DNA of 64,000 nucleotides. Source: Verrucomicrobiota bacterium (lineage in GTDB: Bacteria; Verrucomicrobiota; Verrucomicrobiia; Opitutales; Opitutaceae). The position numbers and the translations under genes were made by a program. Within the stretch, counting starts at the first letter, position 1, and every line of letters begins with the position of its first letter. Below the pieces are notes generated by a model, which was given only the letters and a program-made list of their open reading frames with translations, was not told where the DNA came from and made no database searches. This document shows positions 46,707-55,052 of this stretch, piece after piece. The stretch is from NCBI GenBank assembly GCA_018239675.1, contig JAFEGX010000135.1, positions 1-64,000 of the forward strand, written 5' to 3'.

Positions 46707-47206
46707 GCCGCGACCGCGCCGACCTGCGCCGCCTCCACTTCATCAACGCGCTGTTCGCGCACGCGACCGGTCACGACCTCTACCTGGCGGAGCAGATCAA
46801 GCAGGCCATCACGTTCAGCCTGTCCGACCTCGCCGCCCAGACGGTGGCGCACCCGGAGTACGCCGCGCGGTTCGACACCGAGTTCAACGCGGCCGCCGCG
46901 CTGCTCATGGCCCGGCTGTTCTCGCACCTGCCCCGGCGCGGCTTCTACCACTGGGATGCCGCCCTGACCCCCGAGGCGGCAACTCCGCTCTTTGCGCGCG
47001 CCGAGCTCATGGCGGGCCTGCGCCACCTGGCGCGGTTCCGGGAGTCGACGCTGCTGGTGACAAACCTGCGTCCGGCGTTGATCCCGCCCGAGAAACGCGC
47101 GACCCCGCGCCGCCGCCGCGACTACGAGGAGGCGCTGGCCTTTATTCAGGACCTGACCGCCGCCCGGACGACGAGGACGGCGGAGCTGCAGCTGTTGTTT
47201 TTGTAA
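46703..47206 (+). CDS. Conserved hypothetical protein coupled to nrdR
   Basis: 167 residues, no signal peptide or membrane helix. It looks mostly alpha-helical, with a charged C-terminus (KRATPRRRRDYEEALAFIQD). I do not recognise a family. Its ATG lies in the nrdR stop codon (ATGA), which argues that it is real and translated together with nrdR. A role in nucleotide metabolism or DNA replication is only a suggestion from the neighbour. Confidence 0.7.
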   Translation: MSRDRADLRRLHFINALFAHATGHDLYLAEQIKQAITFSLSDLAAQTVAHPEYAARFDTEFNAAAALLMARLFSHLPRRGFYHWDAALTPEAATPLFARAELMAGLRHLARFRESTLLVTNLRPALIPPEKRATPRRRRDYEEALAFIQDLTAARTTRTAELQLLFL

Positions 47207-47212
47207 TGGCGT

Positions 47213-47332
47213 GTAGTTGGTAGCTAGTAGCTGGTTGGCGGACCAGAATTCGATTCGCGAGGCTTTGCTTTGGCGGGCGGCCCGCTCAAGCTGCACTCGC
47301 CGTCTAACTACTAGCTAACAGCTCCTAGCTAC
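47213..47332. repeat. GTAGCTA-family 7-base-period inverted repeat (before HIT gene)
   Basis: Left arm 47213-47240: GTAGTTG, GTAGCTA, GTAGCTG, GTTGGCG. The right arm 47304-47332, on the complementary strand, is GTAGCTA, GGAGCTG, TTAGCTA, GTAGTTA. It ends 10 bases before the HIT start, with a similar CTACTTC sequence following in both cases (compare 46127-46237). Confidence 0.85.
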
Positions 47333-47342
47333 TTCTCTGTCC

Positions 47343-47681
47343 ATGAAAACCATCTTCCAAAAAATCATCGACCGGGAGATTCCGGCGAAGATCGAGCATG
47401 AGGACGAGCATTGCGTGGTGATCCACGATATCCAGCCGCAGGCCCCGGTACACATGCTCGTGATCCCGAAGCGGCTCGTGACCCGCCTGAGCGAGGCACG
47501 GGTGGACGACCAGGCCCTGCTGGGTCACCTGCTTCTGACCGCGGGAAGCGTCGCGCGGAGGCTCCAGCTCACCGAGGGCTACCGGATCGTGATCAACAAC
47601 GGGCCGTTCGGCGGCGAGTCCGTGCCGCACCTGCACGTCCATGTGCTCGGCCGCAGGCAGCTGACCTGGCCACCGGGTTGA
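47343..47681 (+). CDS. HIT-family nucleotide-binding protein
   Basis: 112 residues with the HIT motif PHLHVHVLG (HxHxH) near the C-terminus and an N-terminal IFQKIIDREIPAKIEHEDE segment like HinT/PKCI. HinT-type proteins hydrolyse AMP-N linkages such as adenosine phosphoramidates. No signal peptide. The ATG at 47343 matches the usual MKTIFQKII start. It converges with lysA across a repeat. Confidence 0.95.
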   Translation: MKTIFQKIIDREIPAKIEHEDEHCVVIHDIQPQAPVHMLVIPKRLVTRLSEARVDDQALLGHLLLTAGSVARRLQLTEGYRIVINNGPFGGESVPHLHVHVLGRRQLTWPPG

Positions 47682-47701
47682 GCCGCGGACGCGGCTGGAC
47701 G

Positions 47702-47779
47702 GTGGGAGATTGGAGTTGGGAGATGGAAAACCTGCAGTCGGCTGCAGGGGCATTCCAGCTTCCGGCTCCTAACTTCCAC
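47702..47779. repeat. GGAGATT-family 7-base-period inverted repeat
   Basis: Left arm 47702-47736 contains GGGAGAT, TGGAGTT, GGGAGAT, GGAAAAC in register, followed by CCTGCAG. The right arm 47742-47779 is its imperfect reverse complement (closing with CTGCAG). Same family as 31150-31240. It lies between the convergent HIT and lysA genes. Confidence 0.8.
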
Positions 47780-47802
47780 TAGCCGACGGCGCGAAGCGCC
47801 GC

Positions 47803-49086
47803 CTAGCGCAGGCCCGGGTAGTCGAGCGTGCCGAAGTGGTCGGCGAGCGTCTCGGCCCGGCGGATCACCTTGAACTTCGTGCCGCCCTGCCAGAGCACCT
47901 CGGCGGAGCGGAGCTTGCCGTTGTAGTTGAAGCCCATCGCGTGGCCGTGCGCGCCCGTGTCGTGGATCACGAGCAAATCACCGATGGCCGGGTCCGCGAT
48001 CTCGCGGTCGACGGCGAACTTGTCGTTGTTCTCACAGAGCGAACCTGTGACGTCGTAGACCTTGCGCGGCCCGTTTTCCTTCCCGGGCACGGTGATGTGG
48101 TGGTACGAGCCGTACATGCCGGGACGCATGAGGTTGGCCATGCACGCATCGAGGCCGACATAGTCCTTGTAAATCGCCTTCTTGTGGAGCACGCGCGACA
48201 CGAGATAACCGTAGGGTCCCGTGATCATGCGCCCGCATTCCATGGCGATGCGGACCGGGCCGAGTCCGGCGGCGACGATCGTGCGCTCGTAGACCTCGCG
48301 GATCCGGGCGCCGAGCGCGGCGAGGTCGACGGCCGCCTGGTTCGGCCGGTACGGGATCCCGATGCCGCCGCCGAGGTTGACGTACTCGAAACGGATGCCG
48401 AGCTCGCGGCTCAGCTCCACGACGAGGGTGAAGAGCATCTGGGCCGTCTCGACGAAATAGTCGGGATTAAGCTCGTTCGACGCCACCATCGTATGCAGGC
48501 CGAAGCGCTTCACGCCCTTGTCACGGATGATCCGGTAGCCCTCGAACAGCTGCTCACGGGTGAAACCGTACTTGGCCTCCTCGGGCTTGCCGATGATGGC
48601 ATTGCCGGCCTTGAGCGGGCCCGGATTGTAACGGAAGCACAGCATCTCGGGCAGCTTGCCGCCGAGGCTCTGCTCGAGGAACGCGATGTGGCTGAGGTCG
48701 TCGAGGTTGATCAGCGCGCCGAGCCTGTGGGCCTGCTGGTACTCGTAGGCCGGCGTGTCATTCGAAGTGAAGACGATCTGCTGGCCCGTGATGCCCACCG
48801 CCTCGCACAGCCGGAGTTCGGCCAGCGACGAGCAGTCGCCGCCGAGGCCTTCCTGCTTGAGGATCTCGAGCACGTAGGGGTTCGGCAGCGCCTTGACCGC
48901 ATAGTGGTTCATGAACCCGCCCGGGACCCACGAGAACGCCTGGTAGAACGCGCGGGCATTCCGGCGCATCGCCGCCTCATCATAGAGGTGGAAGGGCGTC
49001 GGCACCTGGGCGGTGATGGCCTCGAGTTGTTCCTTGGTGAACGGGAGCGATTTGGTCGTCACGGCGAAAGGCGCAAAAAAGGGCAA
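47803..49086 (-). CDS. lysA: Diaminopimelate decarboxylase-type enzyme
   Basis: 427 residues, fold-type III PLP decarboxylase. PLP lysine Lys65 in HYAVKALPNPY, the glycine-rich phosphate loop NLGGGIGIPYRP, and the C-terminal active-site SLCENNDKFAVDR with the catalytic Cys. It makes lysine from meso-diaminopimelate. It belongs to a variant class: the usual GLHxHIGS segment reads GLHTMVASNEL. ATG 49086 gives the longest plausible form; a GTG at 49062 (VTTKSLPFTK) is an alternative. Confidence 0.88.
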   Translation of the reverse strand: MPFFAPFAVTTKSLPFTKEQLEAITAQVPTPFHLYDEAAMRRNARAFYQAFSWVPGGFMNHYAVKALPNPYVLEILKQEGLGGDCSSLAELRLCEAVGITGQQIVFTSNDTPAYEYQQAHRLGALINLDDLSHIAFLEQSLGGKLPEMLCFRYNPGPLKAGNAIIGKPEEAKYGFTREQLFEGYRIIRDKGVKRFGLHTMVASNELNPDYFVETAQMLFTLVVELSRELGIRFEYVNLGGGIGIPYRPNQAAVDLAALGARIREVYERTIVAAGLGPVRIAMECGRMITGPYGYLVSRVLHKKAIYKDYVGLDACMANLMRPGMYGSYHHITVPGKENGPRKVYDVTGSLCENNDKFAVDREIADPAIGDLLVIHDTGAHGHAMGFNYNGKLRSAEVLWQGGTKFKVIRRAETLADHFGTLDYPGLR

Positions 49087-49110
49087 AGCATCCGTCCGGT
49101 GTCAACCGTG

Positions 49111-49126
49111 GGCGCCGAAAGGCGCC
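49111..49126. terminator. GGCGCC hairpin with GAAA tetraloop
   Basis: A perfect GGCGCC/GGCGCC stem encloses GAAA on the plus strand (TTTC on the minus strand). It lies in the 83-base gap between the AraC gene and lysA, both on the minus strand. It may terminate the AraC transcript or be part of the lysA leader. No T-run follows directly. Confidence 0.35.
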
Positions 49127-49169
49127 GGTGGCCCAAAGCGACCCAGCAGCTCGGGCCCGCCCCACCCTC

Positions 49170-50009
49170 TCACCGGCCGGGCCGGTGGCGCTGGCGGTAG
49201 CCGCGGGCGTCGAGCCCGGTGAAGTGACGGAAGACGCGGGCGAAGTACTGGCTGGAGTTGAAGCCGCAGGCCAGGGCGATGTCAGTGACGGAGGCCTCGG
49301 TCTCCTTGAGCGCCCGCTTGGCCCGGTCGATCCGCAGGCGGTTGACGAGCACCAGCGGGCTGTCGCCGGTCAGGCGCCGGCACAGGGTGGCAAATCGTGA
49401 ACGTCCCAGGCCGCATTGGTCGGCCATGTGCTCGAGGGCCCAGGTCTCCGCGCTGCGTTCCCGCAGCCGCCCGATGAAGTCGGCCACGCGTCGCTCGGAG
49501 GCCGCGGCGGCGCCTTCCGCCGGTCCCGCCTCGATGCTGCGCACCAGCTCGAACACCGCCAGCCGCACCAGGGCGTGGCAGTAGCCCGGGCTGTGGGCGC
49601 CGGGATGGGCGAGTTCCTCGACGACGACCGGCAGGAGCCAGCGCATGCGCGGCGTGGCGGGGTAGCAATGCCGGCCGCTGCGGGTCAGGAGGCCGCTGAT
49701 GCGCCGCGCCTCCGCGGGGCCGATGCCGAAGGCCGGATGGAAGCCGAAGGTCTCGCGCGGGCGGCGCAGCCCGCCGTCGAGGCCGATCTGCACCCAGTGC
49801 CAGTAGTGCCCCGGCTCGAACTCGTCGACGCTGCCGTGCTCCTGCCACGGCAGCGAGAAATACACCGAGCCGGCCGTGACCCGCTCGACGCGGCCCTCGA
49901 CATGCCAGTTGAGCGCGCCTTTCTCGAGCAGGATGATTTCCAGCCCTTGGTCGCGGTGCGTCGGAAGGACACGGGCGCTGCCGCGACCGAAGCGCGGGAT
50001 GCTTTTCAT
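49170..50009 (-). CDS. AraC-family transcriptional regulator (PhyH 3-linked)
   Basis: 279 residues. N-terminal cupin-like domain (about 20-110; GLEIILLEKGALNWHVEGR...SLPWQEHGSVDEFEPGHYWHWVQIG) and a C-terminal double helix-turn-helix (about 180-275, ALACGFNSSQYFARVFRHFTGLDARGYRQRH as its second half). It diverges from PhyH 3 and is the candidate regulator for it. ATG 50009 was chosen; ATG 50048 adds a short, less conserved extension. Downstream on the same strand is lysA. Confidence 0.85.
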   Translation of the reverse strand: MKSIPRFGRGSARVLPTHRDQGLEIILLEKGALNWHVEGRVERVTAGSVYFSLPWQEHGSVDEFEPGHYWHWVQIGLDGGLRRPRETFGFHPAFGIGPAEARRISGLLTRSGRHCYPATPRMRWLLPVVVEELAHPGAHSPGYCHALVRLAVFELVRSIEAGPAEGAAAASERRVADFIGRLRERSAETWALEHMADQCGLGRSRFATLCRRLTGDSPLVLVNRLRIDRAKRALKETEASVTDIALACGFNSSQYFARVFRHFTGLDARGYRQRHRPGR

Positions 50010-50030
50010 CAATGTGCACGATCTGCCACT

Positions 50031-50044
50031 GTCCAACGCTGGAC
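50031..50044. promoter_or_regulatory. Interrupted repeat in the AraC/PhyH 3 divergent region
   Basis: GTCCA-N4-TGGAC (5-base arms) lies about 125 bases before the PhyH 3 start and 20 bases before the AraC ATG at 50009. The spacing is compatible with an AraC-type half-site pair, but such a short repeat can occur by chance. Confidence 0.2.
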
Positions 50045-50165
50045 GCAAGCCGGCGCCGCAGCTGGTAGACTCGACGACGAACCCAGACTACCCGATCTCG
50101 CAGGAGGCAGCGGAGGCACCACCGTCTCCTCCATGGCCACCTGTAAAATGGATCGAACCCACCCC

Positions 50166-50981
50166 ATGAAACTCTCCCCGACCCAGATCGACCAGTTCCG
50201 CCGCAAGGGCTACGTGGCCGTGCCCGGCTTCTTCAACGCCCAGGAAACCGCGGCCCTGCAGGCCGACATCGCCCGCCTCAAGCGCAACGGCTTCCTGCGC
50301 AACGTCGCGACCGACGGCGACGGCAAGACCCATTCGTCCACGAAGCAAAACCTGCAGCTCTGTCCCGCAAACTTCTACAGCACGCTGATCCGCGCCCTGC
50401 CCTTCGGGCCGAAGGTCATTGACGCCGTGACCAAGCTGATCGGGCCGGAAATCACGCTCCACCTCGACCAGATCTTCCTGAAGCCCGGCAGGACCGGCAT
50501 GGGCACGGCCTGGCACCAGGACAACGCGTACTTCCGGATCCCCAAGCCGCTCCGCGGGACCGCCATGTGGATCGCAATCCACGACGCCACCGCGGCAAAC
50601 GGCACGATCCGGGTGATTCCCGACGCCTGGGAGGAGGCGCTGCCCCACCAGCGCGACGGCAACAGCGACCACCACATCCGGTGCTTCCCGGACGAAGCGA
50701 AGGCCGAGACCGTCGAACTGAAGGCCGGCGGCGTGGTGTTCTTCTGCTACGGGACGCCCCACGCGACGGGTGACAACCAGACCGACACCGAGCGCGCGGG
50801 GCTGGCGTACCATTTTCTCTGCGAGGACCAGACCGACGACGCCTTCTACTCGACGGGCCGCATCGGCAATCCCCGCCCCCGCCTCACCGGTCCCCGCGCC
50901 ACCGGCGGCCTCGAGGAGTACGGCAATATCATCGCCGGAACCTGGGACGCCGAGGTCGCCCGCGCCAGCGCCGCACGCTAA
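50166..50981 (+). CDS. Phytanoyl-CoA dioxygenase family protein 3
   Basis: 271 residues, PhyH family. Iron ligands His117 and Asp119 in AWHQDNAYF and His199 in YGTPHATGDN, with TERAGLAYHF including the 2-oxoglutarate arginine. It is nearest to the PhyH members that follow AraC regulators in similar genomes. ATG 50166 matches the domain start (MKLSPTQIDQFRRKGY); 50148 is an in-frame alternative. It diverges from the AraC regulator and converges with a second GH172 gene. Confidence 0.88.
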   Translation: MKLSPTQIDQFRRKGYVAVPGFFNAQETAALQADIARLKRNGFLRNVATDGDGKTHSSTKQNLQLCPANFYSTLIRALPFGPKVIDAVTKLIGPEITLHLDQIFLKPGRTGMGTAWHQDNAYFRIPKPLRGTAMWIAIHDATAANGTIRVIPDAWEEALPHQRDGNSDHHIRCFPDEAKAETVELKAGGVVFFCYGTPHATGDNQTDTERAGLAYHFLCEDQTDDAFYSTGRIGNPRPRLTGPRATGGLEEYGNIIAGTWDAEVARASAAR

Positions 50982-51011
50982 GGCGTTTTCAAACCCAGAC
51001 TCCACCTCTTG

Positions 51012-51151
51012 CGGTCATCCCGAGCGGAGCCGAAGGACGACGGCACGAGATTGAGGTGGGCTTGAGGGCCCACCCGAATCGAAGAGCGCAGTCTCTGGTC
51101 GGTCGACACCGCTCGTCGACCCTGGTCCTTCGACCTCCGCCCTTCAACCCG
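51012..51151. repeat. Inverted repeat of the TCATCCCGAGCGGAG type
   Basis: Left arm 51012-51039 (cggtcatcccgagcggagcc...) and right arm 51121-51151, which on the complementary strand reads gggttgaagggcggaggtcgaa..., are imperfectly complementary. An inner hairpin GTGGGC-loop-GCCCAC lies at 51056-51073. It is between the convergent PhyH 3 and GH172 genes. Similar repeats are widespread in bacteria, to my knowledge. Confidence 0.65.
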
Positions 51152-51159
51152 ATCGGGTC

Positions 51160-52242
51160 CTAGATGATCTCGCGGTAGTCGCGGTCCGGCAGCGGCTCGA
51201 GCGGGGCGCCGGGCAGCGTCTGGTACCAGTAGGCGACCGACGCGATGTCGTCCTGGAGCGCGAGGTAGCGCTTGTGCGGGAAGTCGCGGTCGAGGTCGCG
51301 CCAACCGAGCGCCTGCATGGTCACGCGGAGGTCCTGCTTGAAGAACACCGGGTCATGCACATGGAACCGGTACAGCGTCATGCGCGCGCCCACCTGCATG
51401 GACTTGCCCACCACGTGCTGGAAGCCGAAGTACGGCGACGAGAAGTTGCTCTCGTCGAAGCCCCACGCCCCTCCAAAATAGTCCTCGGTGCCGGTGCCGC
51501 AGATCGTCGGCCACTCCTTGTCCCCGTCGAGGTACATCTTGATCTCGCCCTCGCCCCACCAGCCGGCGCTGTTCTGCTGCCAGCTCATGAAGGTGCCGAC
51601 GTACTGGCCGTGACCCTTCACGCCCTGGAGGATCGTGTAGACCTCCTTGTACGGCACCGGGTTGGTCCGGCGGAACTGGGCATGGAAATACAGCGCGTCC
51701 GCCGGCACCGGCTCGAGGGTGAAGTTGATCGTGTAGAAAAAGTGGGTCAGGTCCTGGGCCATCGTGTTCTCCACCGTGATTCGCGCGTGCTTCCGGAACG
51801 GCATCGGAAAGAAGCAGTTCATCCCGCCCTTCGGGTTCACGTTGATCGGCTGCGCCGTGATGTTCTGGTCCTTGCTCCACGACTGACACATGAAGTCGCC
51901 GATCGGGCACTCGACCGACGGGTGCTTCTGTCCGTCCCAGTAAATGCGGAGGATCGTCTGCCGGCGGAAACGCATGTCGAAGGTGATCCAGACGTGGCGG
52001 ATGAATCCCGGACCCTCATGATCCATGATCGTGATGGTCTCGCCCGCCTTGATCGGCCGGCACGGCGAACACTTCCAGCCCTGGCCCAGGTCGCGCGCCT
52101 GGTTCCAGGCGGCCGGCTCGAGCGTCGTCTTGGGCGTTGCGGAGCCGCCCACGCCCTTTTTCCCGTCAGGGTTCTCCGCCGAGATCGAGCGGGACTCAGC
52201 CTGGCGCTTTTGGAAGAGGTTCGAGAGATCGATGGAGTTCAT
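51160..52242 (-). CDS. GH172 (DUF2961) glycosidase, cytoplasmic form
   Basis: 360 residues. DUF2961 core blocks: YWDGQKHPSVECPIGDFMCQ, MNCFFPMPFRK, GWWGEGEIKMYLDGD, GTGTEDYFGGAWG and YRFHVHDPVFF. It lacks a signal peptide, unlike the GH172 at 19433. The acidic pair in GEGE and TEDYF is the presumed active site. The AraC and PhyH 3 genes lie on its far side, and the stretch between PhyH 3 and this gene is a repeat. Substrate unknown. A 7-base-period array (52247-52271) ends five bases upstream of the ATG. Confidence 0.9.
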   Translation of the reverse strand: MNSIDLSNLFQKRQAESRSISAENPDGKKGVGGSATPKTTLEPAAWNQARDLGQGWKCSPCRPIKAGETITIMDHEGPGFIRHVWITFDMRFRRQTILRIYWDGQKHPSVECPIGDFMCQSWSKDQNITAQPINVNPKGGMNCFFPMPFRKHARITVENTMAQDLTHFFYTINFTLEPVPADALYFHAQFRRTNPVPYKEVYTILQGVKGHGQYVGTFMSWQQNSAGWWGEGEIKMYLDGDKEWPTICGTGTEDYFGGAWGFDESNFSSPYFGFQHVVGKSMQVGARMTLYRFHVHDPVFFKQDLRVTMQALGWRDLDRDFPHKRYLALQDDIASVAYWYQTLPGAPLEPLPDRDYREII

Positions 52243-52246
52243 GCTG

Positions 52247-52271
52247 GGTTCGAAATTCGGAATTCGGGGAT
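52247..52271. repeat. TTCGGAA-family 7-base-period array, single arm
   Basis: Units CGAAATT, CGGAATT, CGGGGAT (52251-52271) stand directly upstream of the GH172 start on the minus strand. Same family as 35081-35182. No paired arm is seen nearby. Confidence 0.65.
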
Positions 52272-52341
52272 GACCGGACGCTGAACCGGAGGCAGGAGCG
52301 ACGCGAATCGATTTTGGCGACCGCGCGCTTGCCGGAATGTT

Positions 52342-52437
52342 TTTTCACCGCGAAGGACGCGAGGATCGCGAAGTGAGACCTAGCCGATAAAAGCGCTGAG
52401 TTGGTCTTCGCGACCTTTGCGCCCTTTGCGGTGAAAA
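52342..52437. repeat. CGCGAAG-family 9-base-period inverted repeat
   Basis: Arms 52342-52373 and 52406-52437 (32 bases each) are imperfect complements with several G-T pairs; units of the left arm are CCGCGAAGG, ACGCGAGGA, TCGCGAAGT. The right arm ends four bases from the dprA stop (52442). Confidence 0.8.
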
Positions 52438-52441
52438 TCGC

Positions 52442-53566
52442 TTAGGACCGCGCCTCGAAGGTGCCGTCGGCGTGTTTGGCGATGAGGCGCTTCAGTTCCA
52501 GCAGCATCAACGCCGCGGCGAGGCGGTCGGCCGGCAGACGGGTTGACGCGCCCAGCGCATCGGCGTTCAGGATCGCGCCGCCGCGAAACTGCTCCCAGAC
52601 CGCGGCCTCGTCCGGACCCAGGTCACAGGGCTCGGACGGCGCGGCTCCGGGCTTGGGCGGGATGGGCGCGGGGCGAAGGCCCTCGAGGTAATTCAGCTCG
52701 GACAGCAAGTCGTCGACGCCGGTCAGCAGCGTGGCGCCGTCGCGGATGAGCTGGTGGCAGCCCGCGCTGGAGGGCTGGTCGATCCGGCCGGGCACGGCAA
52801 AAAGCAGGCGGCCCTGTTCGCCGGCAAACCGGGCGGTGATCATCGCCCCGCCGCTGACATCGGTCTCAACGACAATCGTGGCCTCGCACATGCCGGCCAC
52901 CACGCGGTTGCGCATCGGGAAGCTCTGCTTGTCTGCCCGCCGGCCGAACGGGAATTCCGAGAGAATCGCGCCGGTGCCCTCGATCTGCCGGTACAGGCCG
53001 AGGTTCTCCGGTGGATAAATGATATCAATTCCGCAGCCGAGCACGGCCGCGGTCATGCCGCCGACGGACAGGGCACCCTCATGGGCGGCCGTGTCGATGC
53101 CGCGCGCGAGCCCGCTCACGATGCAAAACCCGAGGCGGGCGAGCTCGGCGCCCAGCCGGCGGGCCGTCGCCTGGCCGTAGAGCGTTGCGCGCCGGGAGCC
53201 CACGATCGCGAGGTTGGGCCGGGTGAACTCGTAGCGACCCTTCCGGTAGAGTCCGATCGGCGGGTCGCTGATCTCCTTCAGGAGCTTCGGGTACGCGGCG
53301 TCGCGCGTGGTGATGAAGCTGGCTCCGGCCTTCGCCATGCGCTCCTCCTCGCGCGTCAGGTCGAAATGCTCTGGCCACTTCGCGATGGTCGCGCTGATCA
53401 CCGGGCCGACCCCCTTCACCGCTTCCAGGCGGCGCGCTCCGGCGGTGAACACGGCCCGCGGATCGCCGCCCAGCTCGGCCAGCAGGCGATTGAGGGTGAT
53501 CGGCCCGATGTTCGGCAGGGCGTTCAGCACGAGGAACGCCTGCGACTCGGTCAGTTCACGGCTCAT
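52442..53566 (-). CDS. dprA: DNA-processing protein DprA
   Basis: 374 residues. N-terminal helical region, Rossmann-like DprA core (GSRRATLYGQATARRLG, SGLARGIDTAAHEGAL, VLGCGIDIIYPPEN, SEFPFG, RNRVVAGMCEATIVVE) and a C-terminal winged-helix-like region (about 310-374). DprA loads RecA on incoming single-stranded DNA during transformation. The ATG at 53566 is where the family sequence begins; its first bases overlap the stop of the upstream nnr gene by 11 bases. It is the last gene of a four-gene operon with acpS, a 146-residue gene and nnr. Confidence 0.95.
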   Translation of the reverse strand: MSRELTESQAFLVLNALPNIGPITLNRLLAELGGDPRAVFTAGARRLEAVKGVGPVISATIAKWPEHFDLTREEERMAKAGASFITTRDAAYPKLLKEISDPPIGLYRKGRYEFTRPNLAIVGSRRATLYGQATARRLGAELARLGFCIVSGLARGIDTAAHEGALSVGGMTAAVLGCGIDIIYPPENLGLYRQIEGTGAILSEFPFGRRADKQSFPMRNRVVAGMCEATIVVETDVSGGAMITARFAGEQGRLLFAVPGRIDQPSSAGCHQLIRDGATLLTGVDDLLSELNYLEGLRPAPIPPKPGAAPSEPCDLGPDEAAVWEQFRGGAILNADALGASTRLPADRLAAALMLLELKRLIAKHADGTFEARS

Positions 53567-55040
53567 GCCGCGACTCTCGCAGCGCTGCGGCCAGAAAGTC
53601 GAGCAGCTGTGTCGTCTGCACCGCAGTCTGGCCAAGATTTCGGGCCAGCAAATCAGCTGCGCTACCATGCCAGACCGCGCCGCGCGCCGCCGCCAGCAGC
53701 GGGTGCTCCGGCGTCTGGGCCAGGAGTCCGCCGATCAATCCGGCCAGGAGATCACCGCTGCCGCCGCGGGCCAGGACCGGTCCGCCATGCAGGCTGTGGT
53801 AAACGGCCTCGCCATCGCTGACGCGCGTGACCGGACCCTTGAGGACCACCGTCGCCTTTCGCCGGCGCGCATATTCGCGCAAGTCGTAACCCTCGGAGAT
53901 CCGGGCAAATTCGCCGGCGTGAGGCGTGAGCACCAGGGGCGCCTTGGCCGCCTTGATCAACTCGGGCTGGAGGGCATCGGCGTCGAGCAGCGTCGGCAGG
54001 CGCACCGAACCCAGCACGTCCGCCACCAGCGCGTAGGTCTCGGCCTCGCGACCGATTCCGGGTCCAATCACCAGCGCCTGCGCCTTTCCGAGCCGCGCCT
54101 GCAGCAGGGCCCGCCCTTCCAGGGCGAGGCCGCCGTCGGGCGTCTCGGGCCAGCCAACCCACATCGCTTCCGGCGCACGCGCCGCAAACGCCGGCGCCAG
54201 AGATTCCGGCACGAGGGCGGTCACCAGCCCTGCTCCACCCCGCAGCGCGGCCAGCACGGTCATCAGCACGGCGCCCGGATAGCTGCGGGAGCCGCCCAGC
54301 ACGAGGACGTGACCGAGCTTGCGCTTGTCGACATCCGCGGGACGCAGCCCGGCCAGCGGCGCGAGCAGGCCGGACGCAATCACCCGGTCGCGGCCTTGCT
54401 CGGTGCCGGAGAAGAACCCAAGATCGAGATACCGGATGCGACCGGCGCGGTCACCGGTGAAAAGCGGTGCCTTCACGCTGCCCGTGGCGTAGGTGAAATC
54501 GGCGCGGAACAGGCCGGCGCTCGGCAAGTCCACCGCCGCCCGGAGCCGGACCGGGAGCTCGTTCGCGCGGTCCAGCAGCACGGCGACCTCGGGGCCGACC
54601 GGCGGCCGGAACTGAAAGCCGAACACCCCGTCGAGGCACAGCTCATAGCTCCCGCCGAGCACCTGGCCCGGCGGCAGCACCACGAGCCGAGGACCGGCCG
54701 CCTGGGCGAGCTCCCGGTACGCACGCAGGGCCAGCGGCCGCAGCGCGCGTTCGCCGAAGGCAAACCGCACGTGAAAGCCCGCCCGCGGGAACCGCCCGGC
54801 CAGGTCGGCCGCGGCCAGCAGCGCATCGCCGCCGTTGTGACCCTTGCCGACGAGCACCAGCACGCGACCCGTCGGGGCCAACCCGCCGATCTCGCGGAAA
54901 TCCTCCAGCACCCCCGCGGCCACCGCGCGGCCCGCCTGCTGCATCGCGGGCCACTCGCGGGCCTCGTCGCCGCCGAACCGCTTCGCCTCAAGCCGGCCGG
55001 CGGCCTCGCACGACAGGATCGGATGACTGGGCAGACTCAT
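53556..55040 (-). CDS. nnr: Bifunctional NAD(P)HX epimerase/dehydratase
   Basis: 494 residues. The N-terminal half (about 1-215) is NnrE (epimerase; GKGHNGGDALLAA and VDLPSAG), and the C-terminal half (about 220-490) is NnrD (ADP-dependent dehydratase; GGSRSYPGAVLMTVLAA, GPGIG, DADAL, LTPHAGEF, GGSGDLLAGLIGGLLAQ). It repairs hydrated NAD(P)H. The NnrE half is slightly short around VDLPSAGLF, where a loop of about ten residues is missing. It overlaps dprA by 11 bases. The ATG at 55040 precedes the normal N-terminus. Confidence 0.93.
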   Translation of the reverse strand: MSLPSHPILSCEAAGRLEAKRFGGDEAREWPAMQQAGRAVAAGVLEDFREIGGLAPTGRVLVLVGKGHNGGDALLAAADLAGRFPRAGFHVRFAFGERALRPLALRAYRELAQAAGPRLVVLPPGQVLGGSYELCLDGVFGFQFRPPVGPEVAVLLDRANELPVRLRAAVDLPSAGLFRADFTYATGSVKAPLFTGDRAGRIRYLDLGFFSGTEQGRDRVIASGLLAPLAGLRPADVDKRKLGHVLVLGGSRSYPGAVLMTVLAALRGGAGLVTALVPESLAPAFAARAPEAMWVGWPETPDGGLALEGRALLQARLGKAQALVIGPGIGREAETYALVADVLGSVRLPTLLDADALQPELIKAAKAPLVLTPHAGEFARISEGYDLREYARRRKATVVLKGPVTRVSDGEAVYHSLHGGPVLARGGSGDLLAGLIGGLLAQTPEHPLLAAARGAVWHGSAADLLARNLGQTAVQTTQLLDFLAAALRESRHEP

Positions 55041-55052
55041 GGGAGGGAAAAC

